A stretch of DNA of 64,000 nucleotides from the NCBI RefSeq assembly GCF_036711975.1, contig NC_091971.1, forward strand, positions 12,717,501 through 12,781,500. Reading direction: 5' to 3'. This document shows positions 33,931-46,300 of this stretch, one piece after another (positions within the stretch are counted from its first letter, which is position 1; every line of letters begins with the position of its first letter). A program made the position numbers and the translations under genes. The notes below the pieces were generated by a model. That model was not told the origin of the DNA and searched no databases. It saw nothing but the letters and a program-made list of their open reading frames with translations. The stretch is from Onthophagus taurus. Taxonomy: Eukaryota > Arthropoda > Insecta > Coleoptera > Scarabaeidae.

Positions 33931-34900
33931 ACTTAAGCCCTCCAAAAGTTTAGGGACCATACTATTGCTCTAAATTCTTGTTCCTTTATGTCGTCAGGTG
34001 TGAGGCGAACTTTAGTACAAGTTTGGTACGTGCAAAAGTTTATAGCAAAAACTACTGCTTGAAAAATGGTTATGTCCAAGCTAATGGGCAATTTAATGCG
34101 CTTATTTGGTATACTAATGCCGATATCTTCTCCAGAAGCAAGGACTCCTCTTTTAAGTTGAGGCTCACCCTTCGCCCAATCATCCCTGTATCTAAATATG
34201 ACCTTATACGGCTGGTCTAAATTATATTCTGTCGTTTTAATTTCAATCAAGTGGTTTAGCCATGGGTCTATGAGGATTTCGAGGTGTCCTCTGAGGTTAC
34301 CCTGCATCAACCTAAATGAAGAGCATAATTTCAAAGATAAGACTCTTAAAGCTGCCTCCTTTTGTATGTATAAATAAAGTGGTGTGAGACAAAGTAGGGC
34401 TTCAAGAGCACCCGTTGGACAAAATCTCATTGCACCGGTTATATTAAGACATGCTAACCGCTGGATTTGAGCCAGCTGTTGTTATGCCGTCTTGTGTTTA
34501 GTTTTTGGCCACCAGTCGACCATGGGTCTGATTATTGCTACATAGGCCCAGTGAGCCATTCGTGATTTAAGACCACAGTTCGTTCCAAGGAGCCTGGTCA
34601 GATCTGGTTAGCCATGATGGCCCTTTTCCTCACCTTGACTAACTTAAGTGGGAGTTCCAGTTTAAAACTTCGGTTTTGGGGTTAATAGTTCTGCCTTCAA
34701 TGGAGGGTGCGCGTAATTGCAGCTTGCTTCTCCGACTTTGTTTGAATTAATGCTGAGTCCACTGCTTCTGCACCATGTGCTAGTAAGTAGTAGGGTTTTC
34801 TGCATTAGTTGGGTTATGATTATATTATATATACCTCGAATTGTGATCACCAGGTCATCAGTTGCAACATGGCTTCCGAAACGTCAAACTTTTTCTTAAA
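33930..34900 (-). pseudogene. Jockey/R1-type non-LTR retrotransposon, RT end to RNase H
   Basis: Read on the minus strand from 34890 down: ATDDLVITIRGIYN (RT catalytic box, usually YADDLVI), WCRSSGLSINSNKVGE, then after frame breaks MRFCPTGALEALLCLTPLYL and YIQKEAALRVLSLKLC (family pattern RTCPTAALExLLxLPPLHLxIQxEA), and finally TIFQAVVFAINFC (RNase H block, usually TVFQAEVYAI with the catalytic Glu; here Val). Several stops, the Tyr-to-Thr change in the RT box and the lost RNase H Glu show decay. Confidence 0.75.
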
Positions 34901-34914
34901 ACACGCACCACCCG

Positions 34915-34975
34915 AAAGTTTCTAGTGTTAGTTCTAGTGTTAGTTCTAGTTTTAGTTCTAATTTTAGTTAAATTT
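34915..34975. repeat. Fragment of the CTAG-rich palindrome arm
   Basis: Tandem AGTTCTAGTGTTAGTTCTAG-type sequence matches one arm of the dispersed palindrome family. Confidence 0.55.
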
Positions 34976-35099
34976 TCAGCTCTTGTTAGCACAGCGTAAG
35001 TAATTCATAACAGTTCTTAGGCAGGTCTTGTATATGCCCAAGGTGACGACTAAGTGTGACCTGGAAACTGACCTGGAGTCTATTGGATACCATTTTCTT

Positions 35100-35420
35100 T
35101 TTTAGGTTGTGTTAGTCCCCACTTAGCTCTCAGGTTATTACAGAAAATGTCTTCAGTGGTCTTTTATGATATGCAGTGAGTGCTCATCAGCATAGTTAAA
35201 TATTTTTGCTCTTGTGGTTGATAGATCCGATGTGTATAGGTTAAGACAGGCGCAAGAAATGAGTCTTGTATAAGTCCGTTGTACAGTTTTTTCTGTTTGG
35301 CTATTTAAAAATTTGTTAAAACGCCCAAAAACTGGTGTTTTTTTGTTGAGAACCGCTGATACCTTGTTTTTATTGCTGCCAATCCAGTTGACTTGATTAC
35401 TTAGCAGCGGACATGTCATT
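35100..35420 (-). pseudogene. Second non-LTR reverse transcriptase fragment
   Basis: The minus strand reads NKVSAVLNKKTPVFGRFNKF ... NLYTSDLSTTRAKIFNYADE. This corresponds to the RT block ending LFNLYTSDLPxTxxKxFxYADD; the second catalytic Asp is Glu here. It differs from the family of the element at 33930-34900, so two LINE scraps lie side by side. Confidence 0.6.
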
Positions 35421-35481
35421 TAACAGTTAATATACATGTCATTTAACGTCAAAATTAGAACTATTACAAATCAAAAAGTAC

Positions 35482-35656
35482 AATGGCACTTTACAGTAAC
35501 GAGGAATATGTAGATGTGGTTATTATTTATGGAGTTGCTGGAGAAAACGCTGCACATGCAAGAGATCTGTATTTGAAACTATTTCCAAATCGACAGATGC
35601 CTTCAGAAAACACTTTTCTTCGGTTAGTCCAGCGGGAAAGAGAGAGAACCTAAGAA
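35482..35656 (+). pseudogene. N-terminal helix-turn-helix of an IS630/mariner-like transposase
   Basis: A clean frame starts MALYSNEEYVDVVIIYGVAG and continues ENAAHARDLYLKLFPNRQMP then TFLRLVQRERERT and a stop. This matches the N-terminal domain that precedes the DDE core in elements like the one at 21590-22407 (pattern IYG...NAxxAxxLYxxxFPxRxxPxxxTF). No DDE part follows. Confidence 0.7.
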
Positions 35657-36708
35657 AGGTTTATTTATTATTATTTTATTATTTAGAACCTATTAAGTTT
35701 TTAATAAAACTTACTGTTGAGTTTAAGTTTAAGGAAATCCCCAACCATAGTTACTGTGGCTGTGTTCAGTGTGAGTAATCTACCAATCTGTAACAACATT
35801 GCCTAAACTAAATTTAAATAATGAGGAATTATTTTGTAAAACTTGTGTCAAAGTTGTAAGTATTTTTTTAAAAATTACGTCGTAACGTTTTAAGTTAAAA
35901 ATTAGAGTTTTCAGCGGAGTTGCCAATGGTTTGATGACAACGGAATTGTATTTCTCATAGACTATTACACTAGGAGTTAAAAAAAAAATGGAAAACTGTT
36001 GTCCCACTTTCTTGGGATATGTTTTTAAATATCCCAAGAAAGTCTCAGATAATAGTCTCAGATTTAGATTTTTTATCTGTTAGAGTATCTATGGCTAACT
36101 TTTTTAATTACTCTTTTTTAACATAACGTGTGAGAGGAAGTCCCAAATAGAACAAAATGTAAAAATTGCAAAACATATACAAAAATGTGATAGAAATAGA
36201 TTGATAACATCTATAAGAAGCTTGCATTTCTCCTATAATTTGACTGCATAAAAATCCGAGCTCTAGTTATAATTTGTTATAAATCAGTCTGTATATAGAC
36301 GCAATTTTCGGACACCTGTATATATCGCCAAGTTGCATCTTCTCAGCTCTTTCGCTATGGATAGTGCTTTAGACTTTGTTACGGATATCGTCATGTGAAA
36401 CTTGAACGCTGTTGTAACTTCTTTTTATTTAAATAAAATTAATATCATCAAAATTGAAATATCCGTCTTAATTAGTGCCATCTATCAACAAATTATTCAA
36501 CTCCACAAACATAACCTAACTTGTTAAGTGTCAAACGTGTAAAAACATTTTTATCTCGCTTTTAATCAACAAAACTCCTTTTTAAGTAAAACAATTTCTA
36601 AAAAAATATGATGATTAATATCTCGATTATGATTAATACACAACAATCTCAGCAAAACGTATAAAAACCTTCCAAATCTGTTCAATAACCAGTAAATAAC
36701 CATCCATC
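35657..36708. other. Upstream flank of DUSP12
   Basis: AT-rich, no element recognised. The promoter of the plus-strand gene should lie in the last few hundred bases. Confidence 0.4.
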
Positions 36709-37656
36709 ATGGAAAAAAGTGTACCTAAAGGAGATGTTTTGCACACATATTTCAACGGTGGTCCAGTTAGCATAGATTTAATCGAGAAAAATCTTTATTT
36801 GGGTAGTCTTTCCGCAGCAACGGATATTCCAACATTAAATAAGTACGAAATAACTCACATTTTAACGATAGACACCGTACCGCTCCCAAGAAACGTATTA
36901 GATATTAGGAATATAACGAGTAAGTTTATCCAATTATCTGATCAACCAAAAGAAGATCTTTTATCGCATTTCACCAATTCGATTGAGTTTATCAATAACG
37001 GTATTTCAAGAGGAAATGTTTTGGTTCATTGTTATTTTGGAGTTTCTCGCAGCGCGACCATAATAATAGCTTACATTATGAAAAAATATAATTTGAATTA
37101 TACAGAAGCTTTAAAAAAAGTTAAAAAACGAAGAAGTATAGTTTGCCCCAACCGTGGATTTGTAACTCAATTAATATTATTTGAAGAGATGTTGTATAAA
37201 GTAAATCCGAATCATTTACGTTATAAGAATTATCGATTAACTTGTGCCGCGGATAAAGTAAAGAAAGCTAAAATTCTCCCCCAAGATTACCACGATTTAA
37301 TAAAAAGGGATCCGGGTGTCACTCAAATCCAACCGGAACCAAACGTTTATAGATGTAAACGATGTAGGAGAGTTTTAGCTGGCGAATCTAATTTAATTAC
37401 GCATAAAGAAAAGATTAGCGATGAACAAATTTGTCGAAAAACGTATTTTCTGGAGCCGTTAAGTTGGATGAACGGAATTACGCAATCCGTGCAAGGAAAA
37501 TTACATTGTCCAAAATGTAACAATAAAGTTGGATCGTTCAGCTGGGTGATGGGATGTGCTTGTCCATGCGGATGTGAAGTTGCCCCCGCTTTTTATCTTA
37601 CTCCATCCAAAATTGATTGGACCAATGTTGTAAAAAATGTTGAAATTACCCTATAA
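36709..37656 (+). CDS. DUSP12: Dual-specificity phosphatase 12 (YVH1 type)
   Basis: A protein phosphatase with a zinc-binding tail; in the family Yvh1/DUSP12 also acts in 60S ribosome maturation by releasing Mrt4. 315 residues, one exon. The catalytic domain occupies about residues 22-165 with the general acid Asp78 (LSDQP) and the P-loop HCYFGVSRSAT with nucleophile Cys108 and Arg114. The C-terminal half has Cys216, Cys219, His232, Cys242, then CPKC (267-270) and CACPCGCE (283-290), followed by APAFYL, matching the DUSP12 zinc domain. Ala, usual before GVSRS (HCxAGVSRS), is Phe here. The ATG context is CATCATGG; AATAAA at 37701-37706 lies 45 bases after the stop. The lack of introns could be ancestral or reflect retrocopying. 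Confidence 0.93.
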   Translation: MEKSVPKGDVLHTYFNGGPVSIDLIEKNLYLGSLSAATDIPTLNKYEITHILTIDTVPLPRNVLDIRNITSKFIQLSDQPKEDLLSHFTNSIEFINNGISRGNVLVHCYFGVSRSATIIIAYIMKKYNLNYTEALKKVKKRRSIVCPNRGFVTQLILFEEMLYKVNPNHLRYKNYRLTCAADKVKKAKILPQDYHDLIKRDPGVTQIQPEPNVYRCKRCRRVLAGESNLITHKEKISDEQICRKTYFLEPLSWMNGITQSVQGKLHCPKCNNKVGSFSWVMGCACPCGCEVAPAFYLTPSKIDWTNVVKNVEITL

Positions 37657-38268
37657 TTTAAGATGTATTGTTATTTAAGTTAATTAAAATGTTGTGAAAA
37701 ATAAAATTTATTTATATAAAAATATTAGTATAGTAAAACCTTGATGTGTAATGGATTAATACAGGTAAAGGGGTGTCTCTTACATCCAAAAGTCCATTAT
37801 ATGAATAATTGGTGACTTTATATTTATACCAAGGATAATAATAATAAAGGACTTTATTACTTGAATATGTACAGGGTGGGCAAATTTGGGTGTTATTATA
37901 GGCTATCTCAGAAACTATAAAGAGATACGAAAAAAGTAGGTGCTATGTTTCGGTTTCTTTTTCCGAGACTAATCTAATCCCACAAAGACCAAATGTCTAT
38001 CTGCTTTTGTTTTTAAGTTATAGACAAAAAGTCAAATTTTAACGATTTCAAAAATTGCTCATATTTCGTTTATTTTTCAAATTAGAGAAAGAAAATTAGA
38101 AAGAAAGAATATACTGCCGTTGAAAAATTTTAAACATTGCTGATAATTTTTGAGGTATAACATAAAGTTGTATTTTTCACACGTTCGCTGCCATGTCCAC
38201 CCAAATGGGTGGACACGGCGTTATTGGCAAAACTATTAAATTCACTTTGGCAGCTAACGTGTTAAATA
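37657..38268. mobile_element. DUSP12 3' flank with a pogo-like end and another repeat
   Basis: A diverged copy of the pogo/Tigger-like end seen at 25993-26070 lies at 37731-37806 (AGTAAAACCTTGATGTGTAA ... CCAAAAGTCCATTATATG). ACAGGGTGGGCAAATTTGGG at 37872 is the kind of end found on insect MITEs; its partner was not located with certainty. Confidence 0.5.
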
Positions 38269-39619
38269 CACTGTTGGAAATAATTCACGAGCACATCCTG
38301 TATAATCTGAACGCGTGTGTCTAGCGCAATAAAATTTGGTATGGAAGTAGTACTAAAGTAGTATAACTTACTCTCACATGGAGAACGGAGAACTCTGCTG
38401 GGAGGAGAAACATCAATAGCGAGAGTATCCCCCGTGAGCTTCGCGTACCATCGTTACACGACGTGGCATGGAGTCTATAAGTCGCTATATTGTAGCGAGA
38501 GGGATGGCCAACCATGCCACCTCAACTCGCCTCCATAGCTCCTCAACGTTAGCCGAGGAAGCCGGATAACGCAGAAGTCTCCGACCAGTCATGTCCCAAA
38601 CATGTTCGATCGGATTCAGATGCGGAAACCGAGCTAGCCATGGAAGCATTCGTATACAGTGCTCTTCCACAAAGGTCTGTACAACACGCCCGATGTGCTG
38701 TCGTACGTTGTCGTGCATGTATAGCAGACCCTACCTCATCTACGTATCGTTGACCCGTCATGGTCTACTATACACGCAGCAGACGTGTACGTCCACCATA
38801 TGTAATCGCACCCCATACCATAATGCTCGGTTGTCGGTGGATAGGGCGTTCTTGCACACACTGCTCGAGTAGACGATCATCACGGCTCCGACGAACTAAA
38901 ATTCGCGCATCACCGGTGCTCAATTCGAATCTTGATTCGTCGGAAAACAAAATGTCCCTCTACTCAATAACCTACTAATGCCTAGCGTCGACCCACTCGT
39001 GACGTATGCTGCGGTGCTTGGGGGTTACTGGAATCCGCTGTATCGCACGACGCGCGCGCCAGTCCATTGTCTACCAAACGCCGCCGTACAGTTCGCGTAG
39101 TGAGTGCGCCTTCCCCTGCCAGTGGCCAAACAGCTCCAAGTTGCCTTGAGGAGGACACACACGACGCTAAAGCGCTGAGCACAAGAGCGCGATCCTCGTG
39201 TGATGGGGACGCGCAGGGCCGTCCCGGCCGCGGCTGAAGGTACCTATGTCCTACCTCAGATCATTCTCGCCATGCCCGTCGCGCTGCCGATAACGACCGC
39301 TCGAGACGACGCGCAATTTCACAGAACGATACACCCTCAATGTGCATACCCACAAACACTCCTCGCTCAAACTCGCTTAAGTAACGCGATCCCTCACACC
39401 ACGCTAAAAACGACCGGTATTTTCCATCCACTTCGGTCTCTATAGCGACGGAATGTTCCACTTGGAAGGACGGCTCAGTCAACAATGCCGCGACGGAACA
39501 ACTCGAAACTCCCTGAATAAACTCGTCTACAGTAAACCTTTGTGCTCCGCAAATATTATGGATTTATCTTCACGCGTTCAGATTATATAGGGTGTGCTCG
39601 TGAATTATTTCCAACAGTG
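38269..39619 (-). mobile_element. Full-length Tc1-type transposon with disabled transposase
   Basis: 1351 bp flanked by TA (38267-38268 and 39620-39621). The terminal inverted repeats are about 47 bp: left CACTGTTGGAAATAATTCAC, right GTGAATTATTTCCAACAGTG. The transposase is on the minus strand in several frames: helix-turn-helix LSEFERGVFVGMHIEGVSFC then EIARRLERSLSAARRAWR, first acidic site MFSDESRFELSTGDARI, then SIMVWGAITYGGRTRLL, second site MHDNVRQHIGRVVQTFVEEH, third site HLNPIEHVWDM. Catalytic residues are present, but frameshifts break the gene. The interior is strikingly GC-rich against the roughly 30 percent GC surroundings. Confidence 0.9.
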
Positions 39620-39621
39620 TA

Positions 39622-40162
39622 CAAACTGTAGTTGATTATGATGTTACTGAAAAGAGCATATTTATAGCTTTCCAATGATGTATCTGCAGTAAATAAGCGT
39701 TATTTTTCAATCCTAAAATTTTAAAGATTAATATTAAAATTTTTAATTATAGTCGGCGAGGAAAACGATAAATGCTACTTAGTTACTATGGCAACGTGAG
39801 TTTACTTGTCACTTCATTTTCCCGTCAAAATACTTTAGAAGGATAGGTTGAAAGTACAAATAGGACCAAAACGTGCCCTATTATGAGTTAAACATATTCC
39901 CCATATTTCATTTTCCTAGCGTTTAGGGTTTTTGAGAAAAAAAAATTAATCCAAAATTTTCCGCCATTTCTGGAGGGGTGTAGCTTCTTAGGGGAGCCGA
40001 AATCGCTCATGGTTCATATATCAAAGTACCCTTAAAAATCACTAAAGAATCACCCCTTAAAGTTTGTTGCAGTCATTCACATACACTCTGTATATGCTTT
40101 CCTCGCTGAACGACACTCCCGAGTCACTAGGTTTCGCAAGGAGCAGTACTCGCGCTTAATTT
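39622..40162. other. Intergenic, possible element end
   Basis: GCAGTCATTCACATACACTC at 40068 resembles the end of an insect MITE or transposon and may pair with the repeat at 37872, which would mean the Tc1 copy sits inside an older element. This is not proven. Confidence 0.35.
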
Positions 40163-40535
40163 CTATGCTGTGTGTCTCAGGAAGGTCTGGAAAGACTGAT
40201 CGCGCTGTTCCATCAAGAATCTTATGTGAGGATTCAACCACGGGGCCGGCTGTTTCGAAATCCTTCTGGTTACCAGAGGTATATGTTTATAAAATAAAAT
40301 TTTTAAGCAGCCAGTAAAAAGCTCATCGTTAATACCACTGAAATGATAAATGTTACGCCAAGGTATACTCCTTAGCTCGCTTCTAAATTGATAATAATTT
40401 AAATTTTTGAAATCATGATAAGTTTTAAAAAAGGGAACCATCCCAGGTCTCGGAAACCTGCAAACGCAAAATATTCACCATAATCAATATTAAAATCCCC
40501 TAAAATCGTTATATTATTTGAATGTCTTAAAAGGA
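40163..40535 (-). pseudogene. Non-LTR retrotransposon endonuclease/linker fragment
   Basis: The minus strand reads NITILGDFNIDYGEYFAF (endonuclease motif GDFNxD) at about 40515-40460. It then reads PFFKTYHDFKNLNYYQFRSE, GCLKILFYKHIPLVTRRISK and QPAPWLNPHIRFLMEQRDQS, matching the linker pattern DKHAPLxxxxxxxxxAPWLxxxIRxxMxxRD. The segment between endonuclease and linker has been deleted. Confidence 0.7.
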
Positions 40536-42338
40536 CAATAAAAAATTAATCAATAAAAATAAAAAACCGTTCTACAACGTTGTCAAATTTTCAAATGACT
40601 TAGAGTCCGTGATAACATAACCAAACAAAATAACTCAAATTAATCGTTTTTAAGGTAAGTGAAGTTTGAAATAAAAATTAAAATAAAAAACGAATAAAAA
40701 TGAAATTGAAAATTATAACTTAGCTTATCTTGTAGGATACTGAAGTTCTCGGATGAGGAAATTTTGACTCTTCAAAAGGAATCGGTAACAATGATTCTTG
40801 ATTAAATTGGAATAATTCTTCGGAATGGTATACTGGATTAATTGGATCAGGAACCAGTTAATTTTCTTGTTTATTATTAAAGGTGAATAATTTTAATTCA
40901 AATAATCTTCTTATTTAACTTATTAATATTTTTGAGGTTATGTCACAATGGTGATTGACAAGTAACCTAACGTTTGTTTTTGTTTTTTAAATGATCCCGG
41001 ACAAAATTAGCGTGCGCTCCTCATCACGTTCGAAACCACACTAAAATCATAGATAAGATATAATATATTTGTTATATAGATGGGCAACTATAAACGTTTG
41101 ATTGAAATGCGTAATTAGTATTGGATACTGTCACCTACAGCGCTGAAATCATTGGCAGGCGGGAAATATAAATTAAATTTGTTATTTGTAAGGTTTATCG
41201 ATGATTTTTTACGAAAGCATTGCTTGGCGACAAAACTTTACAAACTGTGCAAAACTTTAAACACATTAAATTTTGTCGTTTACAATGTTTTACAAAAAAA
41301 CATCAAAAAAACATGACTAGGTATTAAATTATTATTTGGTACAGGGTCTATTAAAAAGTCTTTAAATGAATAACAAAGACTTTATTCTTTAATTTTTTTA
41401 TTATTATTTTTACCACATCGTTTCCTTTTAATTTTATTGCATTTATCCAATGCTGCTTCCGCATTGGATACGTGTACTTATTATAAAGCAACAACAACAA
41501 ATCGCTTTTTCTTCAAATCGCTAGCAACTCTTCCACTGTACACAATACAACGCAATCAAAAATATTAGTATGTCAAACCAGTCAAACTGACAACTCAAAA
41601 AATTGCCAAAATGGGTTCTGTAATCGAAAGCAACGCCATAAGTGACAGTATCCAGAATTAAACGTATGTTCCCAACTTCATTAATACGAGTGACTGGTGC
41701 ATGACTAAAATCTACCAGTTTCGTTTGTTTATTGCTAAAACGTTTCAAATAACGTCTTCTGATTGGTTAAATTCTTCAACTTGAAATTCGTAATTTAAAT
41801 TTCTCCGATATTGCCAACTTTGAAATGTCAAATGTCACCAATTAAATTTTATCAAAAATTATTAAAATTTCTATTTTAATAATATTTATGTATGAAATGT
41901 TGTAGTTTTGTTGCTTTAACTTTGTTTGTGCTGATTTCGGAACATTTTCTTTTAGATTTCAACGTTCAGCTTAAAAAAATATTCAAATATTTAATCTACG
42001 GATTTTCGTCCAATTCTTCATCAAAACTCCCATATGATGGATGATTTTCGTTCTTGACATGCTAAGATTATCGTTTTCAATAGTTTCAACCGGACAAACA
42101 TGAATTACAATAAGAAATTAATGAAAAATGTAATTTGAGGTTATGTCACTGTCAAAATTCTATTAAATTACTTCGTATCGACTTTACATGGATTAAATAC
42201 AATAAAGAACGTAAACGGTCAAGAATACATAATGAATTGTATCATATTTACAACATTTTATTAATACAAAATTAAATTTCTATAATTATTATTGGTAACC
42301 TCACCTCCGATTATGTAAAATTTCAAAGATAAATAATA
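40536..42338. other. Gene-poor intergenic stretch
   Basis: AT-rich with scattered short open frames (for example a 75-codon minus frame at 41521-41748) that lack domains. A TGACGTCA near 42389 belongs to the following element. Confidence 0.4.
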
Positions 42339-43206
42339 GCTTTGTTCGTTGGGACTGCACTACTCTGCACGACATGGCACTCGTATGACGTCATAGTGCA
42401 ATGAAGTGTAAGTCAGTGCAATGTCATGTCAACTTAGTGCAGGTCAGAAAAGTGTATAAACCGTGGTCGCAACGAACAGATTTTTATAAAAAAAGTGTAT
42501 AATATTTGAAATGGACGAACAGGAGATTGTCAGCGAAATACTTGTGGAAAATGAAATTATCGCAGAATGTTTTTTAGTAGCGTTTTTTTTAGTATTCATT
42601 AATTATTATTATTATTTTTTATTTTTTTCAATTATTAGCGAAATATATTTTCTATACCAAACTACTAACCCTTATTAGTTTTTTCAAAAGTACTACTTAA
42701 CGTATAAAGAAATCACATGCTAAATTGCACCAAAATCGATAAGCAGTACTTGAAAAAAAAAATCCCAAAATTTGGGATGGTGAGGGTAGTTAATCCCATG
42801 CACCCCTAAATAAGAAAAAACACATAATTCATATTTTTAAATGTACTATAAGTGTATTTAATGAAGCCTCTACTGGTATTGAATATACTGTGTTCTCTAA
42901 TACAACAAATATTAATTGTTATAAGGTTTTATTTCTTAATATTTATATCAATATTAATTATTACAAAACGCGCTTTCAAATATTCCGCCATTTTAGTTAC
43001 ACTGCACTTATTGAACTTAATCGAAAGCAGGTGCAACAAAATCTGCACTAACTTGCACCGGCTGCACTAAATTGCACTGCACCTGGCCCAACGAACAGTA
43101 TGAATGCAACTGCACTAAACTGCACTATCCCCAACGAACACACAACACCTGCACTAAACTACATAGTGCAAGTAAGTGCAAGTAGTGCAGTCCCAACGAA
43201 CAAAGC
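42339..43206 (+). mobile_element. Harbinger-like deletion derivative
   Basis: About 868 bp with inverted ends GCTTTGTTCGTTGGGACTGC and GCAGTCCCAACGAACAAAGC, flanked by TA. Subterminal regions are packed with short GTGCA/TGCAC repeats on both sides. At 42511 a frame opens MDEQEIVSEILVENEIIAEC and then decays, resembling the start of a PIF/Harbinger-type transposase. The rest of the gene is missing. The family assignment is tentative. Confidence 0.6.
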
Positions 43207-43395
43207 TAATGAATGACATGGTTTGGTTATATTATGTCACTATACATATATGTTTTTCTTCTCTGACGTGTTAAATGTTCCATGTACATTTTAGACCACT
43301 TTTAATAAACAATTTTTATTTAATTACTTATGACATTTATTAATCATTCTTATTCTTTGTACATTACATCATTACAAGAAAACTCCATATTAATT

Positions 43396-46300
43396 TTAAA
43401 ATTTATCGACGAGGTGTAAAATGTGTTGTTGCTCTTGATCTCTCCACTCTTTACTTCCTTCTTCGCCCAAATTTCCAGCATACTCCCTCATAACATGACG
43501 AATTGTTTTTAAAGATGCCCCTCGTAAATTTAAAACTTGACAAACTCGCTGTTTAATAGAAGCAGGACCCGCGGCGCAAACTTCAACAATAATATAATCA
43601 ACCAATTGCAACGTGAACAACCCACCTTCAAGTCTCTTCATATAAAAATCATCCTCATTATCTTGATCTTCATCAATTGCATTATCAAGTGCTTCGACTT
43701 TTTCTAAGTATTTAAAATGTAATTCCATCAATCTATCGACTTTTTCGTGATCATTTTCGGTGAATTTACTAATTAATCTTTGTCTTTGAGAACCTCGGCA
43801 ATTTCTTAACATTGACGCAATAATCGAGGTGACATGTTCCTCGTGTTTTTCAGCAGATAATACTTTTTTACGATTTTTCTTTGGGGTTTTCATGAAAAGA
43901 GGAAAAATTGTTCTTAATCCTAAAATATCAACGAATTTATTGCAATTATCACGTCCGTGAGGTCCAGACATTGCATAATCTAACACCCTTAGTGACCCAT
44001 TCCTTGACGTTTTCTTTTCTCTTAACATCAAATTCATCAATTGTAAACCTTCCCCTTTCAAAAATTTATCACGATTCGTAACCGCCATTAATGAGCTACA
44101 CAAACAATTAAATAAATTTTCCATTAACTCAAATTCTTCCGCATTCGAGGGATCGTGACGTTTATAAAACGCTAATTGTTGTAATAAAGTGTCAATTCCA
44201 TCGAGTTCGCTTAAAGCCAATCGATTTGAATTGTTATCTTGAAGCAAAATTGATAATAACTCGCTAGCGTATAATTTGTTTGGATCGAAAGGTACTTTTA
44301 GTTTTAAACGTTTTAATAACCATTGTAATAAACCTTGTTTGGAAGCTTCGTTGCAAATTTCGGTACGTAATTCGGTTAAATTCTCAACAATCGCGAGTGT
44401 GTTATGAACACCATCAGCTTCTTCTTTTACGTTTTCATCCAAACGATCTAAATTTTGTACTAATAAAGCGATAACTTGGTGCTCTAATAATGATTCAATA
44501 AGAGCTTCAGCTCCTTCTTCTGATTCGTGTAAAATATCAACGTCACTCATTTCTTGAATTAATTCTATTGTTGCAACCTAATTTAAAACAATTATTAAAA
44601 TTTTTTTGAAAAAATCAAGAATCATCATGAAAGTAAGGTTATTTTCAGTAAATTGAGTGAGATTACAACGTATATTTATGGATGAAACACCCTTGTTTTT
44701 CCACTGTCACTAGAACTAACATTAGACCTAAAACTATACCTTTTCAATTCAAATTGGCATTAAACAAAACCAATTTGGCAACTATCATAATCAAATTGGC
44801 ATTAATCAAACTCAAAATGACATTAATCAACATCAAATTGGCATTCAATAGTTTAATAAAACAATCTTTGATTCTTGATTAACGTTTTAAACGCATAATT
44901 TTATACTTGGTAATAAACAATATTGTAAGCTCAAAAGATGACATCCTCCATGTTTAAAATAGAGGTGATGTGCTTTTGAATTCTGGCTATAAACCTGTTA
45001 CAGTTAGTTACATTAATTATTGGAATATTGTTCCTAATTATATTTTCTAATTTTCGAATTCTGTACTCTGTTTGAGACAAGTCATTTGGTCATCCAAAAT
45101 ACTATAAGTCTTTTATAAGCCTTACAAGTTTCTGATGAAAAAATTCTTGTTCTTCAACACTACAATGATAAGGAGCATTATCAATGACCATTGAATATTA
45201 GCTATGTTGAGTTCTCCTTAAGCATTGGCTAACAAACTCTTTAGCCTCTTCTTTTTTAAATGACCCCTTCTTAATTCATGATAAATCAATCCCAAGCTAC
45301 TGGTACATCTGATAAGATGAACATTTGGCTACTGGCAACAATGAAAGTGCAATGACTTGACTTCGCGAGATAAAGATAATCTGTAATTTTTATTTTATGT
45401 TTTCCTTCTCTTGGTTTTTCTTCTTCTTGATTTTTTACCCATCTCAACTGCTCTTTTTGCAACGCCAAGAATTTCAGCTAAATTGCACTAGACGCAATTC
45501 GTATTGTAAATAGCACAAATTTGGCGTTTTACGTTTGCTGCTTCTTTTCCTATTCTTAATATAAGGCATTTTCTAGATAGTTTGTTAACAGTGACAATTT
45601 GTAATTGATTAATGTCATTTTGATTGACGATTAAAAATAACAAGAATGTGCGAAAAAGTGACTAACACTGATTAACTTCAGTTATAAAACTTTTATTATA
45701 TGATTTAGGTTTAAATGTCAACCTCAATTTTGACATATTAGTAATCTTCATTAAAAATCCTTTAAAATGAGTACAAACACGACATATTTATCTTCAATAT
45801 TAATGAAGTTATCGGTCAACTTCCGGTTTGAAATGTCAATGTCATTTTGACATATTCTTAATTTTTATAAAATGTCTTAATATTTGTCACAAAAACAAAA
45901 ATATAATAAAAAAAAAATTAAAAATTAAGGTTGGTATTAATATTTAAATATCTTCATTGTTGCTAACTTTGGGTTTAATGTTTTTTATTCCAACTTTTTT
46001 GTTTTTTGAGATAAGTGCGTCTTGTTTGGACTCATTTTAAAGGTTTTTTTAATAAAGAATACATCATGAAAGAACACCATGAAGTTGTCCATTTGTCTAT
46101 TATATGATAACTAACTTCAAGTTTAAAATGTCAACCTCAATTTTGACACATCAGTAATCTTCATTAAAAAGAGTACAAACACGATATATTTATCTTCAAT
46201 ATTAATGAAGTTATGGTCAACTTCCGGTTAAGAATGTCAACGTCAATTTTGACATATTTGTAATTGTCGTGAAAAATCCTTTAAAATGAATCCAAACATG

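Noticed and set aside
38591-39445. Plus-strand frames of 72-93 codons in the Tc1 element
   Set aside because: They are long only because the element is GC-rich; the transposase motifs are all on the minus strand.
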